Positions 26,865-38,000 of a DNA stretch of 64,000 nucleotides are shown piece after piece. The notes beneath the pieces were generated by a model. That model made no database searches. It was not told the origin of the DNA and saw only the letters and a program-made list of their open reading frames with translations. The number at the start of each line of letters is the position of its first letter. Within the stretch, counting starts at the first letter, position 1. Source of the DNA: Pichia kudriavzevii (Eukaryota > Ascomycota > Pichiomycetes > Pichiales > Pichiaceae); the NCBI RefSeq assembly GCF_003054445.1, contig NC_042507.1:620001-684000 (forward strand), written 5' to 3'. Made by a program: the position numbers and the translations under genes.

Positions 26865-29561
26865 CTAGCTGTTTGATAAAAACCGACTCTGAAAATCTTC
26901 TCGATTAGAAATGAAGCTATTAATAATTTCTGGTTTAAGATCATTTAGCTTACCTTCATTGCAGAAATCCTTCAATGATTCAGGATCGCAGGAGTATAAT
27001 CCAGGAATTTCATTGAGAATTTTGAATGCTGTTTGAATGTTTTCAATTTGGTCTCGCTCCCACTTGACTGTGTATTCTGTTTCCCTCGGAGATGAACCAT
27101 ATGTTTCGTACATATTTTCTTCTGTATTTTCAACACTAAGGTTATTAAAAATTAAAATATAATGAGCAAGATCATGTGTAAGGACAGTGAATCCATTCAT
27201 TGTAACTTTCATGTGGCTGAGATGTATAATGAGTGACGAGAGAAAAAAGTTTGATACCTTTGTTATAAAACTCAGTTTCAATCTTGAATCAAACCTGAGT
27301 TCAGTCATTGCACCTCTCAAAATGTTTTCAAGCAGCATAGCCATAAGTTCAGATGTTTGCGTTCTTTCTGCTTCACTTACGACTGAGTAGTCGTTAGTGG
27401 GTTGTTTGCAAAGGATGGACGTGATCCTTTCTTTTATGATTTCTACTGTATCGTTCATTATTATGTTGATACCGATTTCCACATCCTGAAGGAAATTGTT
27501 GAAGGAGTCGCACATATGGCTTGAATCATCTTCGGTGGAGACTAACGGGTAGAACGATTTTTTTATGACTGTGGATAAAAGGTATAATTGGATCAACACA
27601 TTGTAAAGTTGCTGCAAAAAGCTTATATCCACAGTGTTGTTGCTACCCCTGCTGAAAACACCTTTATTTTTGATTTGTGAATCAACAAAATTACCATATA
27701 AAGACTCCAGACCTAAAGCGATGTACGAAGGCCCAATCTTATATATCAAGAGGTTGAATAATTCAATAGTGTAAAAGTTACTCTGGGTAGGTACCAATTC
27801 AATTGACCTGGTTAAAGACTCTAATGTTAGTCTGTAGATGTTCTGAGACACTTGCAAGGAGAGAACACTTTTGGTAGAGTCCGTGACGTTTGACTCCGGA
27901 ACAGATTCCTTGAAAGAGGGATCAATTGAATCACTTTGTACTGGTGACTTGTACCTGTCAAATATCGAATATTTTTCATTAAGTTTAATAAACCCGCTAC
28001 CTGCAATTTTTTTTAGTCTTTGGGAACTAGGAATATATTTCCTTGCACCTTTGGACTTATCTCTTAAAACTCTTGAATCAGGAAGGTATATATTTTGTTG
28101 TGTGCCTTCTTTATTGACTGATATTTCCGGCGCATCGATAGAAGCGGAATCTTTGTATGGATTAGCTTCATAATCTTCTAAGTTTGATAAATGTTCGTCT
28201 TCAGAATACTCACCCTCTAGCTTCATATTTTCTATCTTGGTAGTCAATTTTTTATCTCTAAGCGAATCTCTATTAGCTACTTCAAAGGGTTGGATTAACA
28301 AATCGATATATGCTTGCAAATTCTCTTTTTCCATCTTAAAATAGGAATTCTCATCAAGATATCTATGGAATAAGATATAATGGATATTTTCTGTGTCAAT
28401 GCTAAGTTTTGTCACGCTTTCATAAAATGCTGTTCTTAGTGGAAGGAACAATTGTTGTGATACGCCATTAGAAAAAAGATGCAAAGTTCTTAGAAAAGCC
28501 AATTTTGACTTGCTCTTTGCCACATCCAACAAAGAGTCCAATCTTGGTTTTAGCATCTTTTCCGCCAACTTGATCATCAATAATGATAAGGCTTTTTTTG
28601 AATTATGCTGGAAAATAGTAACTAATGAGTCAAGTTCGTCATTTATAGTGACTCGAAGAGAATTCAACAACTCAAATGAATCTCCATCCAGCTCATAGCT
28701 AGAGTTTTTAGGATCACTCAATGCAACCCAATAAGAAGCATCTACTGATTTATTAACCTTTGACTGCAGAGAGCTAAAAATTGATTGGTTCTCGATCAGA
28801 TTGTCAATAATATTTATACCATCGTTGAATGCAAACAAAGTATTCGAAATAGTCTGTAGCCGCATGAAGTTTTGTGAACTGTAGAGGGTATTGAATGAGT
28901 TCAACTGATCTTTTTCAAACTTATGAGCAACTTCTTCAATTAGTTTGTGGGTTTTTGAGCCATTGGCTAGACTTGAATCTTGAGAAAGTTGGGAAGACAG
29001 TTTTAATAGCTGTGATATCGTTGTTGCTGTTTCAATTGTATTGGATCCCTTCTTACTTGTCATAATCTCAAGAGGCACTTCATTGTGTTTATAAAAATGA
29101 TTGTAACTTTTCAATAGAAAAATGATCTCAGAAGCGTTGTCATTCAAAGTAGTAACCTTTTTGAGTTTTTCACTCAATGGTTCAATTTTGGAACTATTTA
29201 GTTTTTCAACTGACATATACAAGTCATTGTAGTTTCCCTTTAAACTGGATGTTGTTTTCGAATGTCGCATAACACTTTTATGGTATTTCGTCTCCTTCAA
29301 CTCTGCTTCCTTTTCGCATTCTAGCTTCTTCTTGTCGCATTCATCCATCAATGTAGCCAACTTTTCTTGGACCATTTTTAAAGAGCTTATATACGGGACT
29401 GGATCTATGCATTTGGTGTCACTATTATCTGTATGTATAAAAGAATCGCTTGGAATGTCTTCAGAAAAACTGGTCATTTCATTGATAAAATTCACCGGAG
29501 CAACATCCCCAGAGAAACTTTCCAATGTAATCTGATTGGTGTTGATAAAACCAAAGGACAT
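26865..29561 (-). CDS. SEC10: Exocyst subunit Sec10
   Basis: The product has 898 residues; yeast Sec10 has 871. Sec10 is a subunit of the octameric exocyst that tethers secretory vesicles at growth sites. An N-terminal helical region holds DPVPYISSLKMVQEKLATL and an extended coiled coil (EKLATLMDECDKKKLECEKE). The body is all-helical CATCHR fold. A low-complexity acidic/Ser segment interrupts it around residues 450-530, as in yeast. The C-terminus ends PEIINSFISNREDFQSRF, close to DIIQSYISNREDF of yeast. Start ATG at 29561. Confidence 0.92.
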   Translation of the reverse strand: MSFGFINTNQITLESFSGDVAPVNFINEMTSFSEDIPSDSFIHTDNSDTKCIDPVPYISSLKMVQEKLATLMDECDKKKLECEKEAELKETKYHKSVMRHSKTTSSLKGNYNDLYMSVEKLNSSKIEPLSEKLKKVTTLNDNASEIIFLLKSYNHFYKHNEVPLEIMTSKKGSNTIETATTISQLLKLSSQLSQDSSLANGSKTHKLIEEVAHKFEKDQLNSFNTLYSSQNFMRLQTISNTLFAFNDGINIIDNLIENQSIFSSLQSKVNKSVDASYWVALSDPKNSSYELDGDSFELLNSLRVTINDELDSLVTIFQHNSKKALSLLMIKLAEKMLKPRLDSLLDVAKSKSKLAFLRTLHLFSNGVSQQLFLPLRTAFYESVTKLSIDTENIHYILFHRYLDENSYFKMEKENLQAYIDLLIQPFEVANRDSLRDKKLTTKIENMKLEGEYSEDEHLSNLEDYEANPYKDSASIDAPEISVNKEGTQQNIYLPDSRVLRDKSKGARKYIPSSQRLKKIAGSGFIKLNEKYSIFDRYKSPVQSDSIDPSFKESVPESNVTDSTKSVLSLQVSQNIYRLTLESLTRSIELVPTQSNFYTIELFNLLIYKIGPSYIALGLESLYGNFVDSQIKNKGVFSRGSNNTVDISFLQQLYNVLIQLYLLSTVIKKSFYPLVSTEDDSSHMCDSFNNFLQDVEIGINIIMNDTVEIIKERITSILCKQPTNDYSVVSEAERTQTSELMAMLLENILRGAMTELRFDSRLKLSFITKVSNFFLSSLIIHLSHMKVTMNGFTVLTHDLAHYILIFNNLSVENTEENMYETYGSSPRETEYTVKWERDQIENIQTAFKILNEIPGLYSCDPESLKDFCNEGKLNDLKPEIINSFISNREDFQSRFLSNS

Positions 29562-30340
29562 CCTGTAGCGATCCGCTGTTGGTATGGTGGTTCGATTGGG
29601 GTCTCAAATACTTCCGTGGTTGATTTGTTGCTGCTCAATGTACTCATTGTCAGCATGAAAACAGTCGGGAAGCTTGTTGGTGTACTGGTGCTTGTCGAGG
29701 CTCGTTAGGAAAAGTTAACGCGGATAATGCGTATGGTGATAGTGGTTATGTTGCTTGTTGTGAATTAATACGGTATAGTCGAGACGATACGAGGATTGGT
29801 ACCTGCATTTATTTCCTTTGTATGTAAAGAATTCTGTAATATTCAACAAGGTACTCCATTTTTTTACAACCTAGTGCTATTAAAAGTTTTCAATGAAATG
29901 AGTCCAGAATCGATCTAGATCTGTAAGAATATTTGTACAATTTTTTGTAGAGATTTTTTTTCTAAAAATTGTACAAAATTCCAAATAACTTCAATTTTAT
30001 AGACTGTTTTAATTAACTTTTTTAATCATCAACACTTTAATATCTGGAAGCAGAGTTTTTACGATAAGTTTGCAATGAAAAGTTTCAAATCTTTAAATGG
30101 GAGATAATGCAATAAGAAAACATTGCAACGCTAATAGCTGTCGTAGAGCGACAAAAGCCATTTTTTATTTTAGGATTAGAAATCGGTTAAACGAGAATAC
30201 GAGCCTTAGGTGATACATTTATTCAATTGAAGATTCAATCGACCTGAGTTTTGTTCAAAGTTCATCTTGGCAAGGTGTTTCTCTTTTTTCTGTAATAATC
30301 ACATTTTAATTCAGAACAATTTGATAGTGGAATATTGAAA
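29562..30340. other. Divergent intergenic region, 779 bases
   Basis: This is the shared upstream region of SEC10 (-) and the membrane protein at 30341 (+). It is AT-rich except near 29570-29720, and holds the perfect inverted repeat at 29932-29977. I saw no tRNA and no supported gene. A GGTTCGATT at about 29590 looks like a tRNA B-box fragment but has no tRNA context. Confidence 0.5.
29932..29977. repeat. Perfect 14-bp inverted repeat, 18-base loop
   Basis: TTTGTACAATTTTT at 29932-29945 is the exact reverse complement of AAAAATTGTACAAA at 29964-29977. The arms include the palindromic core TTGTACAA. It is about 370 bases upstream of both flanking starts and could form a hairpin or cruciform or bind a factor twice. 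Confidence 0.9.
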
Positions 30341-31822
30341 ATGTGGGCAATTTTGGTGGCTGTTATAGTTCCTCTCATTTATTGGGGATACCATCACATC
30401 ATACGTGAACTTAGAGAGATTGACCCTGTATTGTTGAATCATCAATCATCAATCTCAGAAACCAGAAAACCAAGCGAGTCGGCAATATACAGATCTGTCG
30501 ATGTTCCTCATGGTGTTAGCGTCACAAGAGGATTGAACTTAAGCGTGGGTTATAAAATAAGAGATGGTTGTTTGAAAGATATTTGGCATTTGGCATTACG
30601 TTCTGCCGGCAAGTCGCACACAACAATAACATTAGGGAAACACAGATACACAATTGGTCAGGTAAACACTTTGCTACATCAAATAAAAGAGACGTTGGAT
30701 AACCTAGGAAACATTGAAGCTGTTGCTCTGTTTGGTGACTTGATGGAATCTCCAGAGTTACTTTTGGTGGTCTGGACTTGCTTTTTCATCACCGATATTA
30801 GGCTAATTTACTATAACTCAAAAGAGGATTTCCAATTTCAACTGGAGGATGAAGTAAATGTGCTTTTCACCAGTGAGAGGCATGTTGAAGATATACCACT
30901 TTCTTTCAAAGAAATTATTGGCTTTAATGTAAAAAGTCCATTTACACGCTCAATCGATATTGATGATGTAATTGAAAGCAGTTTTGAATTTAACTATAAT
31001 CCTCAAATTGACTTCGAGCATGTTAATAACCAACCTTATTCTTTCATTCGTAACAGACAACTGATAAGGTTCTATCAGCTAAACTTTTTGTCTGCAGTTG
31101 CTTCTAAAGTAATGTCTATTCCTTCAAGTTTAAGCTGGAGTACAAATGACAATCTTTTAATAAGTTACACTAAAAATAGTTGCTCCGTTAATAATATCAT
31201 TTTTGAAACATGTTGTGGATTAGTTTCAGGTTTGAATAAAATTGATATAATAAATTCAAGGGAGATCCCAAGTATGAAATCTTTGGCTGCCCATGAACCA
31301 ACAATAATTTGTATTGACTCTCATATATTGAAGCAACTATGCAATACTACAAGGAAAAGTTTCATGCAGAGTTTCATTTTGCAAAGATCCGAATATTTTA
31401 ATTCTCTGGGCTATTTTAACAGGTTTGGAAGAATAGAGAAATCTCTAAACTTGAAAGTTGCATATGTTGCTCAATTAACGCCAATGTTGTCGTCTTTTAT
31501 TTCAAATTTTTGCAAGTCGGTTTTAGGATCCCGCATAATCAGGGAAATTTACACAGATTTCGCAATTGGCCCCATCTTGAAAACGAATGTATACGATTAT
31601 AGGGTAATTAGAAACAAGTCTCTAGCGTTGTCTGGTGTTCCCGCTAACTCGGTTGAGCTAAAAACCATCAATCCAAAGGAGGGCAATTCTCATGGGAAGC
31701 TATTAATCCGGGGTATGTCTGTTGGCAAGAGTGAGAGCCTCCAAACGGATGAAGAGCACTGGGTTGATACAGGGCTCGAAGGTACGTTTGCCAAAGATGG
31801 CTGTTTTTACACTACTTTTTAA
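30341..31822 (+). CDS. Membrane-anchored, degenerate adenylate-forming (ANL)-like protein
   Basis: The product has 493 residues from the ATG at 30341; the frame extends six bases upstream only via TTG. A hydrophobic segment at residues 1-17 (WAILVAVIVPLIYWGYH) suggests an N-terminal anchor. Parts resemble acyl-CoA synthetase/AMP-binding enzymes. One is an early segment like A2 (IEAVALFGDLMESPELLLVVWTCFFIT). Another is an end like the A7 region (HWVDTGLEGTFAKDGCFYTTF, against the family TGD...DGY). I cannot find the Ser/Thr/Gly-rich A3 phosphate loop, the A7 Asp is replaced (TGL), and the protein stops before the lid subdomain with its catalytic Lys. If the relationship is right, it is probably not an active synthetase. 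Function unknown. Confidence 0.5.
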   Translation: MWAILVAVIVPLIYWGYHHIIRELREIDPVLLNHQSSISETRKPSESAIYRSVDVPHGVSVTRGLNLSVGYKIRDGCLKDIWHLALRSAGKSHTTITLGKHRYTIGQVNTLLHQIKETLDNLGNIEAVALFGDLMESPELLLVVWTCFFITDIRLIYYNSKEDFQFQLEDEVNVLFTSERHVEDIPLSFKEIIGFNVKSPFTRSIDIDDVIESSFEFNYNPQIDFEHVNNQPYSFIRNRQLIRFYQLNFLSAVASKVMSIPSSLSWSTNDNLLISYTKNSCSVNNIIFETCCGLVSGLNKIDIINSREIPSMKSLAAHEPTIICIDSHILKQLCNTTRKSFMQSFILQRSEYFNSLGYFNRFGRIEKSLNLKVAYVAQLTPMLSSFISNFCKSVLGSRIIREIYTDFAIGPILKTNVYDYRVIRNKSLALSGVPANSVELKTINPKEGNSHGKLLIRGMSVGKSESLQTDEEHWVDTGLEGTFAKDGCFYTTF

Positions 31823-32093
31823 TCTTTTGATAGGCACAGGGTAAAAACTAATAAAATCTTTATAATTTTGTGATTTTTCGTGTTTTCCCAATGTCATAAA
31901 ATATAGGTTACTGAAGGAGAAAATTGTTGAACCTTTCCTCTGCAGGAGGTGGTGCGCATTGCATGTACACGCTTTTTTTTTTTTGATTTGTACTCCTCTA
32001 AAATTAACCAACCCTTTCATAGCGTGGATATTGGTTCTGTATTAGATCCGCTCCTAAATTTATTTCCTTCTAGATTGGCAATACTCGTATAGC

Positions 32094-35000
32094 ATGGATC
32101 ATGACTATTATGCACAATCAGATTACAAGTTCGGTGATTACCAATCATCTAATATCATCGAAATACCAGATATTTCCATGTCTGACGCAATGGAGTCGAA
32201 TACTATTAGAGATCAAACAACCAGTGATGCGCCAGCACCTAGTAGCTTACAACACCATGTTTATAATATGGATACGGAGAATGGCGTACTTGATCTTGAT
32301 CAAATCGAGAGGTTTGAAGCTGCCAATGCTGTCAGCAGTGCCACCATAGTCGATCACGGTATTGGTCTTGAGTGGAACAGTGTTCCACATAAGGCCAGCG
32401 CCACAAATAATTTCAGCACAACATATACTAATGAAAACCGATCTGACGAAAAGCTGAATTTACATCACGAAATTGATGGGCTAGAAGATGACAACGTTGA
32501 TCACGCAGATCGTACAGAATTTCAGACTCCGACTCACAGTTCAACACAACAGCTTTCCAGCAACATTTCTGTAAACAATTCTTATAATTATAAAAATGGC
32601 CAAACACCAAGCTACACGTTGAATATTGTTGTACGACAGTTTACCAAATTTGCAGAAAGGAAACTGAATCTATGTCTTAATAGTTCGCCATTGAATCAAG
32701 AACCGAATATTGCTGAAATTTTGTCTGAGGGAGTGGATCCAATGTTTGATAGAATTATATCATCTCTAGGATACATTGCAAGAAGGACACCGAAAAGGGT
32801 TACTGACGCTGTAATGAACTGGCGACGCGGAAAGTCAGAATTGAGAGATATGGCCAGGAAGATATTTGAACGTGATTCCACAGCTTATAAGGAATTCTTC
32901 ACCAGAAACAAAACTCAAGGTACACATAGGAGGACATCTTCAAAGGCGAAAAACTCCAGCGACATGCCCAGGTTGTCTATGCAAGAAAAAAATAGAAGTG
33001 AACTCTTTGATCAGTATCAAAAATCAGAACTTACGTACATACAAGCAGATCGCCAGTTTACCATTAGTACCTTCATACTATGGAGAGTCTTAATTGAAGT
33101 GATAAAGCAAACACCAAGTTCAACGTTAATGGAAGACACTGGTTTGGAAGAAATTATGTACAATTATTTGAGGAGTATAGATCCTTATTTAGTTAGCACA
33201 TCGTTGATACATTCTGCAAACTGGAATCTGCTTTCAGAGCTTATTGGTCAGATGTCAGAGAAATCTTTTCTAAGTGTCAGTGATAGATTTATTGCAGATT
33301 TGGAAAAATTCCCAACCGGGTTTACCACAGGTAATTCATTCTCTGAAGCAAGTCTAAATTTATTAATCCATGGTATGAGATACTTACAATTTTCTAATTC
33401 ATCCTTGGAAAGATTTGAGGAAGGTGCAGATTTCATAAAAAGTATTGCCAAGTTCTTCTACAGGTGTGAAAACGAAAATATATTCCTTTCCTATTGTGAC
33501 GTTTTGAATCAATTGTTATTATCTCTTGCTGGCACGCTGACCGCTGAAGTAAATCATCCAACATGGGTTGATGCAATTAAAGTGATCTACACCAAAGCGA
33601 TGTCAATCTCCAATTCCAATCTAACGAAGTATTGGGGAAGTTCAATAACGTTGGTAGTCACTGCTCTTTCGGTAGGCCCAAAAGAAATGTTTGAAGAAAA
33701 GTGGAAATCCATAGTGGATGTAATAATCAAGAGAATGAAACCTAAATCGAGCTTGTCGGAAAAACTAGTTGTTATGACGTGTGTTTCAAGATTATTGTGG
33801 GCTTATTTATTTAGATACCAGGATACATTGAATGCTAAACAAAGAACAATGGAAACTCTAGCAAATCTTCTCTTTTTGAACATACAAAAGAAGCAACAGT
33901 GGTTAACTGAAGACGCTTTGCTAATTCAATCAGTCGTTCAAATATTTCGGGCAATGGCATATTCTCAACTCAATTTCACGCTTGAAAACATTTTCATTCC
34001 ATTTTTAAAGCCATCCTTCAACAATGCCACTTATGAAATTGTCAACCATGAAAAGTTGATATTATGCATAAGAGCATATTGCTGTATTTTGTCTGATTAT
34101 TACAATCATGAGAAACCTCCATACCCAACTGACTTTGTTATTCAGAATTCTCTCGATCCTCTAGAATTCAGTAATACAATAGTTGATAAAGTCTTTCACA
34201 ATGATTTATCGAATTATCAGGTACATGAAGAAATATCATCTATATTTATCAAAGTTCTGTTTCTTTTGGAATCGCATTGTGGGTGCAAGATATTAGATTT
34301 TCAATCTAAAAATACATCAGCTCCACAGACTCCTTTATCTGCGACAAGTGGGTCCAGTTTACATCAGAGAATAGCAAGCCTAACAAATTTCCATTCCGGC
34401 GATGATGCTTCTTACAAGAATACTGAATTATTTACCACAGCGATCACATGTATATCTTGGTGTGCTAATACGTCTAATTCCGCTGAATATAGGAAAATAA
34501 TCGAGCTTCTAGTGAAGAACTCCATTTATGAGAATGAAACCACGGCACAATTTTGTATTGATGCTTTGAAAATTTTAGTTTGCAAAAAAAACCCCAGTGT
34601 TGTGCTTACTACATTTGCATCAGTTGCTTTCTGTTTGGATGAAAAGGCATCGAATTCTTTTGACGCTGCATACTTGTTGTCTGAGAATTATGTCAAGTTA
34701 TTAGAGGTATACCTGGAAGTTCTTCAATCATGGCTCGATTCTTTGACAGAAATAGAGGAACACGATACTGAAGAACAGGCCAATACAATGTATAATGTGA
34801 ACCATGGATTTATCCAGGAGGAAATTAAAGAAACCAAAAAATTTGAGACATTGGAGCTAAAAAATATGGCAACACTTATTGACGATGTCGAAGGAAATGC
34901 ATTGTTCTTCCTTTTCAGTCATGATTTCAGAATACGGTTTTTAGGGTGTCAAATGTTGAGAATTGTGACCCAGTTTGATGAGGCAATATATTATTTGTCA

Positions 35001-38000
35001 ATTGAAGATGACGTACAAGTTGCCAAAGGGCATTGTCGGCTTCCATCGAAATTTGCTGCGGAATCTGGAACACGTGTTATTGAGGTTTTGGGCTCGCTGA
35101 GCTTTGTGGATGTGGCGAAGAATAAGGTAACACAATTTAGTGAAGCAGAACTTAAAAGGTACACCAAGTTAGCTGCTTCTGATAAGAAGAATACAATTGT
35201 CAAACTTGCTGAAAGTAGTCATGGTGTTGATGCCGCTTTGTGGTTCAAGATTTTTGAGGATATTCTAAGAACTTTAGTGAGAAACTGCCCAATTCAAATT
35301 GCTATAGCAAGATCACATAGTTGCATTAGACTTGTTCAATTTTATGACCAGATTGTACGGATTAATAGTAATGGCGGAACTGGGGTTGACAATGCTGTGA
35401 TATGGGATTACATGTTATACTTGAAGATAGTCTGTTCTTCATTGACAACAACAAATGAGCAGAGACTACATATCCCCGATTTAAAAGCGACTTCACCATC
35501 AGCTAGTTCCATATATGCGCCTTTGGTTAAGGGCCATTCAAGAAAGAAGTCACAGCAACTGTTTACTGTTCAACACCAAAAGATTACCAGTGCACGATCC
35601 ATTTTCAAGATGACAGTTCCATTACTAACAACTACAAATGGCCGTTTAAGAGATGCATTAGTAGAAGGCCTCAGTTGCATCAATGTCAACATTTTCAAAA
35701 GCTTTATTGATTGTATTGCGCCATCTATTGAAAGATGGGAAATCTTCGCAAATGGAGGTTTTTCAAGTGACATGGTCCTTAAACAGGAAATATGCTGTAT
35801 TTTGAGCAAGGTGATTTATCGGTTTTCCAAATCTAATGAAAATTATTTTGACGAAGATATCTTACAAAAACTTACGTTGCTGTTATCTAATATGTTGAGT
35901 GTTTTAAGCTTAGATGTATCTCAAGTGAATTTTAGGTACCAAAGACTCAGAAAGTATTTCAGTAATATGCTCGAAACCCTACAGAAGGATCTTTTGAGGC
36001 TAGGAGAGGCTGGCAAGTGGTTTAGCTTCCCCTTTAGAAAGAAAAGCTTCCATTTTCTACTCGAATGGACTGGGTACGGCGATAAAAGTTCTATACTAGT
36101 TGAACGATACAACTCCATGAAAAAAGGCATAAGTGCTGAGAATGATAGGTTGAATTTACAGGCATCATTAGAGATGCAAAAACACCAACTCCAACTTAGT
36201 GCCATTAGCTGTATTGCATGTCTATGTGGAAGTCCTGTAACCGAGGATGGGGATTCTGTGGATTTGTCTAGTATGTTTGGTTGGTTTGATTCGTTATTCA
36301 AAACTCACAATGAAAAGATTAGCAGTTTAGCAAGAGGTGCGCTGCTAGATTTGCTGCTCGTCAATGGTACTGTTAAGGATATTTTCACAATAATTATAAA
36401 AAAGTGTTATACCCACGATTCTGCCCTTGGAAACTATTTTATAACTCTGACTGAAGCATTAGTCCAAGGAGTTGAATTTGAATATGAAGTTTATTTGCCC
36501 CTCGCTTTGGCTTTGTTTTCTTCTGGATCTGATAATTATAACGTTAGATCATCTGCAACAGTTTTACTGGAATTTATTGAGATGAAGTTCTATAATACTA
36601 GCAATGTTTCTAGCTATGTGGATGGCGTGTGTTGCAGATCAAGGATCATATACAAAAGAACACTATTTCAGTTGTCAACATATTTTGCCACTGCTCACCC
36701 TGAAGAAAAGTTTCGCATGATTTCGGAATTGACTATGTTGTTTAATTTAGTTGGCTCTAGCCCGAGACGTGATTTAGTTGCTGTGTTGCTACCATGGGTT
36801 CAAACGGTAGATTTGGATTTAAATAAGGGTTCGAATGAGATTGACAATTATTTGGTTGTTTTATCAAATTTTTTTGATATCACAATGAAATATTCACATA
36901 AGATACAAAATGAGCTCGAAGCTTTATGGGTTGCTTTGGGTACATCCAACATAGGCGAAGGTGAAGGGGTACAGACAATCTATGATTACATCATTGCAAA
37001 TTCATTATCTTTGAAGAACCTTGCGTTTATTGAATGCTCTAGACAGGTTATTGTTTCAATTTCGACCATTCCAAGTAAATTCAGCTTAATTGAATCGCTA
37101 ATTTCAAATATGCAACCTAAATCGATGATTCCGTTTGAGCCTGAAGTGAGTAAGATTTTGATATCAGAAATTGAGAAACATGAATTCAAAGGGTTGCCCT
37201 ATGTTGCTAAACTATCGAAATTGATACAGAAGAACTCTTCTACTACCATCCCAGCATTTTCGTTAGGTGAATTATCTCTTATCTTTTTGGCAGACTTAAT
37301 TTTAATTCCGAATGAGAAGGTTAGTGAGAATTTGACATTGTTGTTGCATCTTTCAATCTCGTTGTTGGATCATCAGTTATTCCTTGTCCAAGATCAAGCA
37401 GCGACACTGGTAATTCATTTGATACATGAGTATGGTGATGCATCATCTGATGCAGGTCAAAAGGTTATTAACAAACTTCGGAAATCTGACCACTCCAACA
37501 ATTTATGGTCCTACAGCGATTTGGCATCAATGAAAAACAAAGGAAGAATACCGGAATCTATGGATTCATTAGTCAGAGATATTTTGAAAGTTTTTGAAAC
37601 TAAAATTCCTACAATCCAGAAAGATTGGAGTATAATGGCTATAAAATGGGCAACAACATGTAAAGTGATGCACCTTGCTTCCAGATCATTTCAAGTTTTT
37701 AGATGCTTAATTTCATTTTTAGACCAAACCATGTTGAAAGACATGCTGTCATGTTTGACTAATACAATATCTGATGGGAATAGTGGGATCCAAGGATTTT
37801 CCATGCAAATATTAATGACACTAAATGCAATCACGTCTGAGTTGTACAGCGAACAGCTGATTGCATTCCCTCAGTTATTTTGGTCTTCAGTTGCGTCACT
37901 AACCACTGTTCATGAGCATGAGTTCATTGAAGTTCTATCAACATTGTCAAAGTTTATCTCCAAGATTGACTTCAATTCCCCGGAGACGGTGAATTGTCTT

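Noticed and set aside
29585-29605. GGTTCGATT resembling a tRNA B box
   Set aside because: No matching acceptor stem, A box or T-loop pairing around it. No tRNA was found anywhere in the window by eye.
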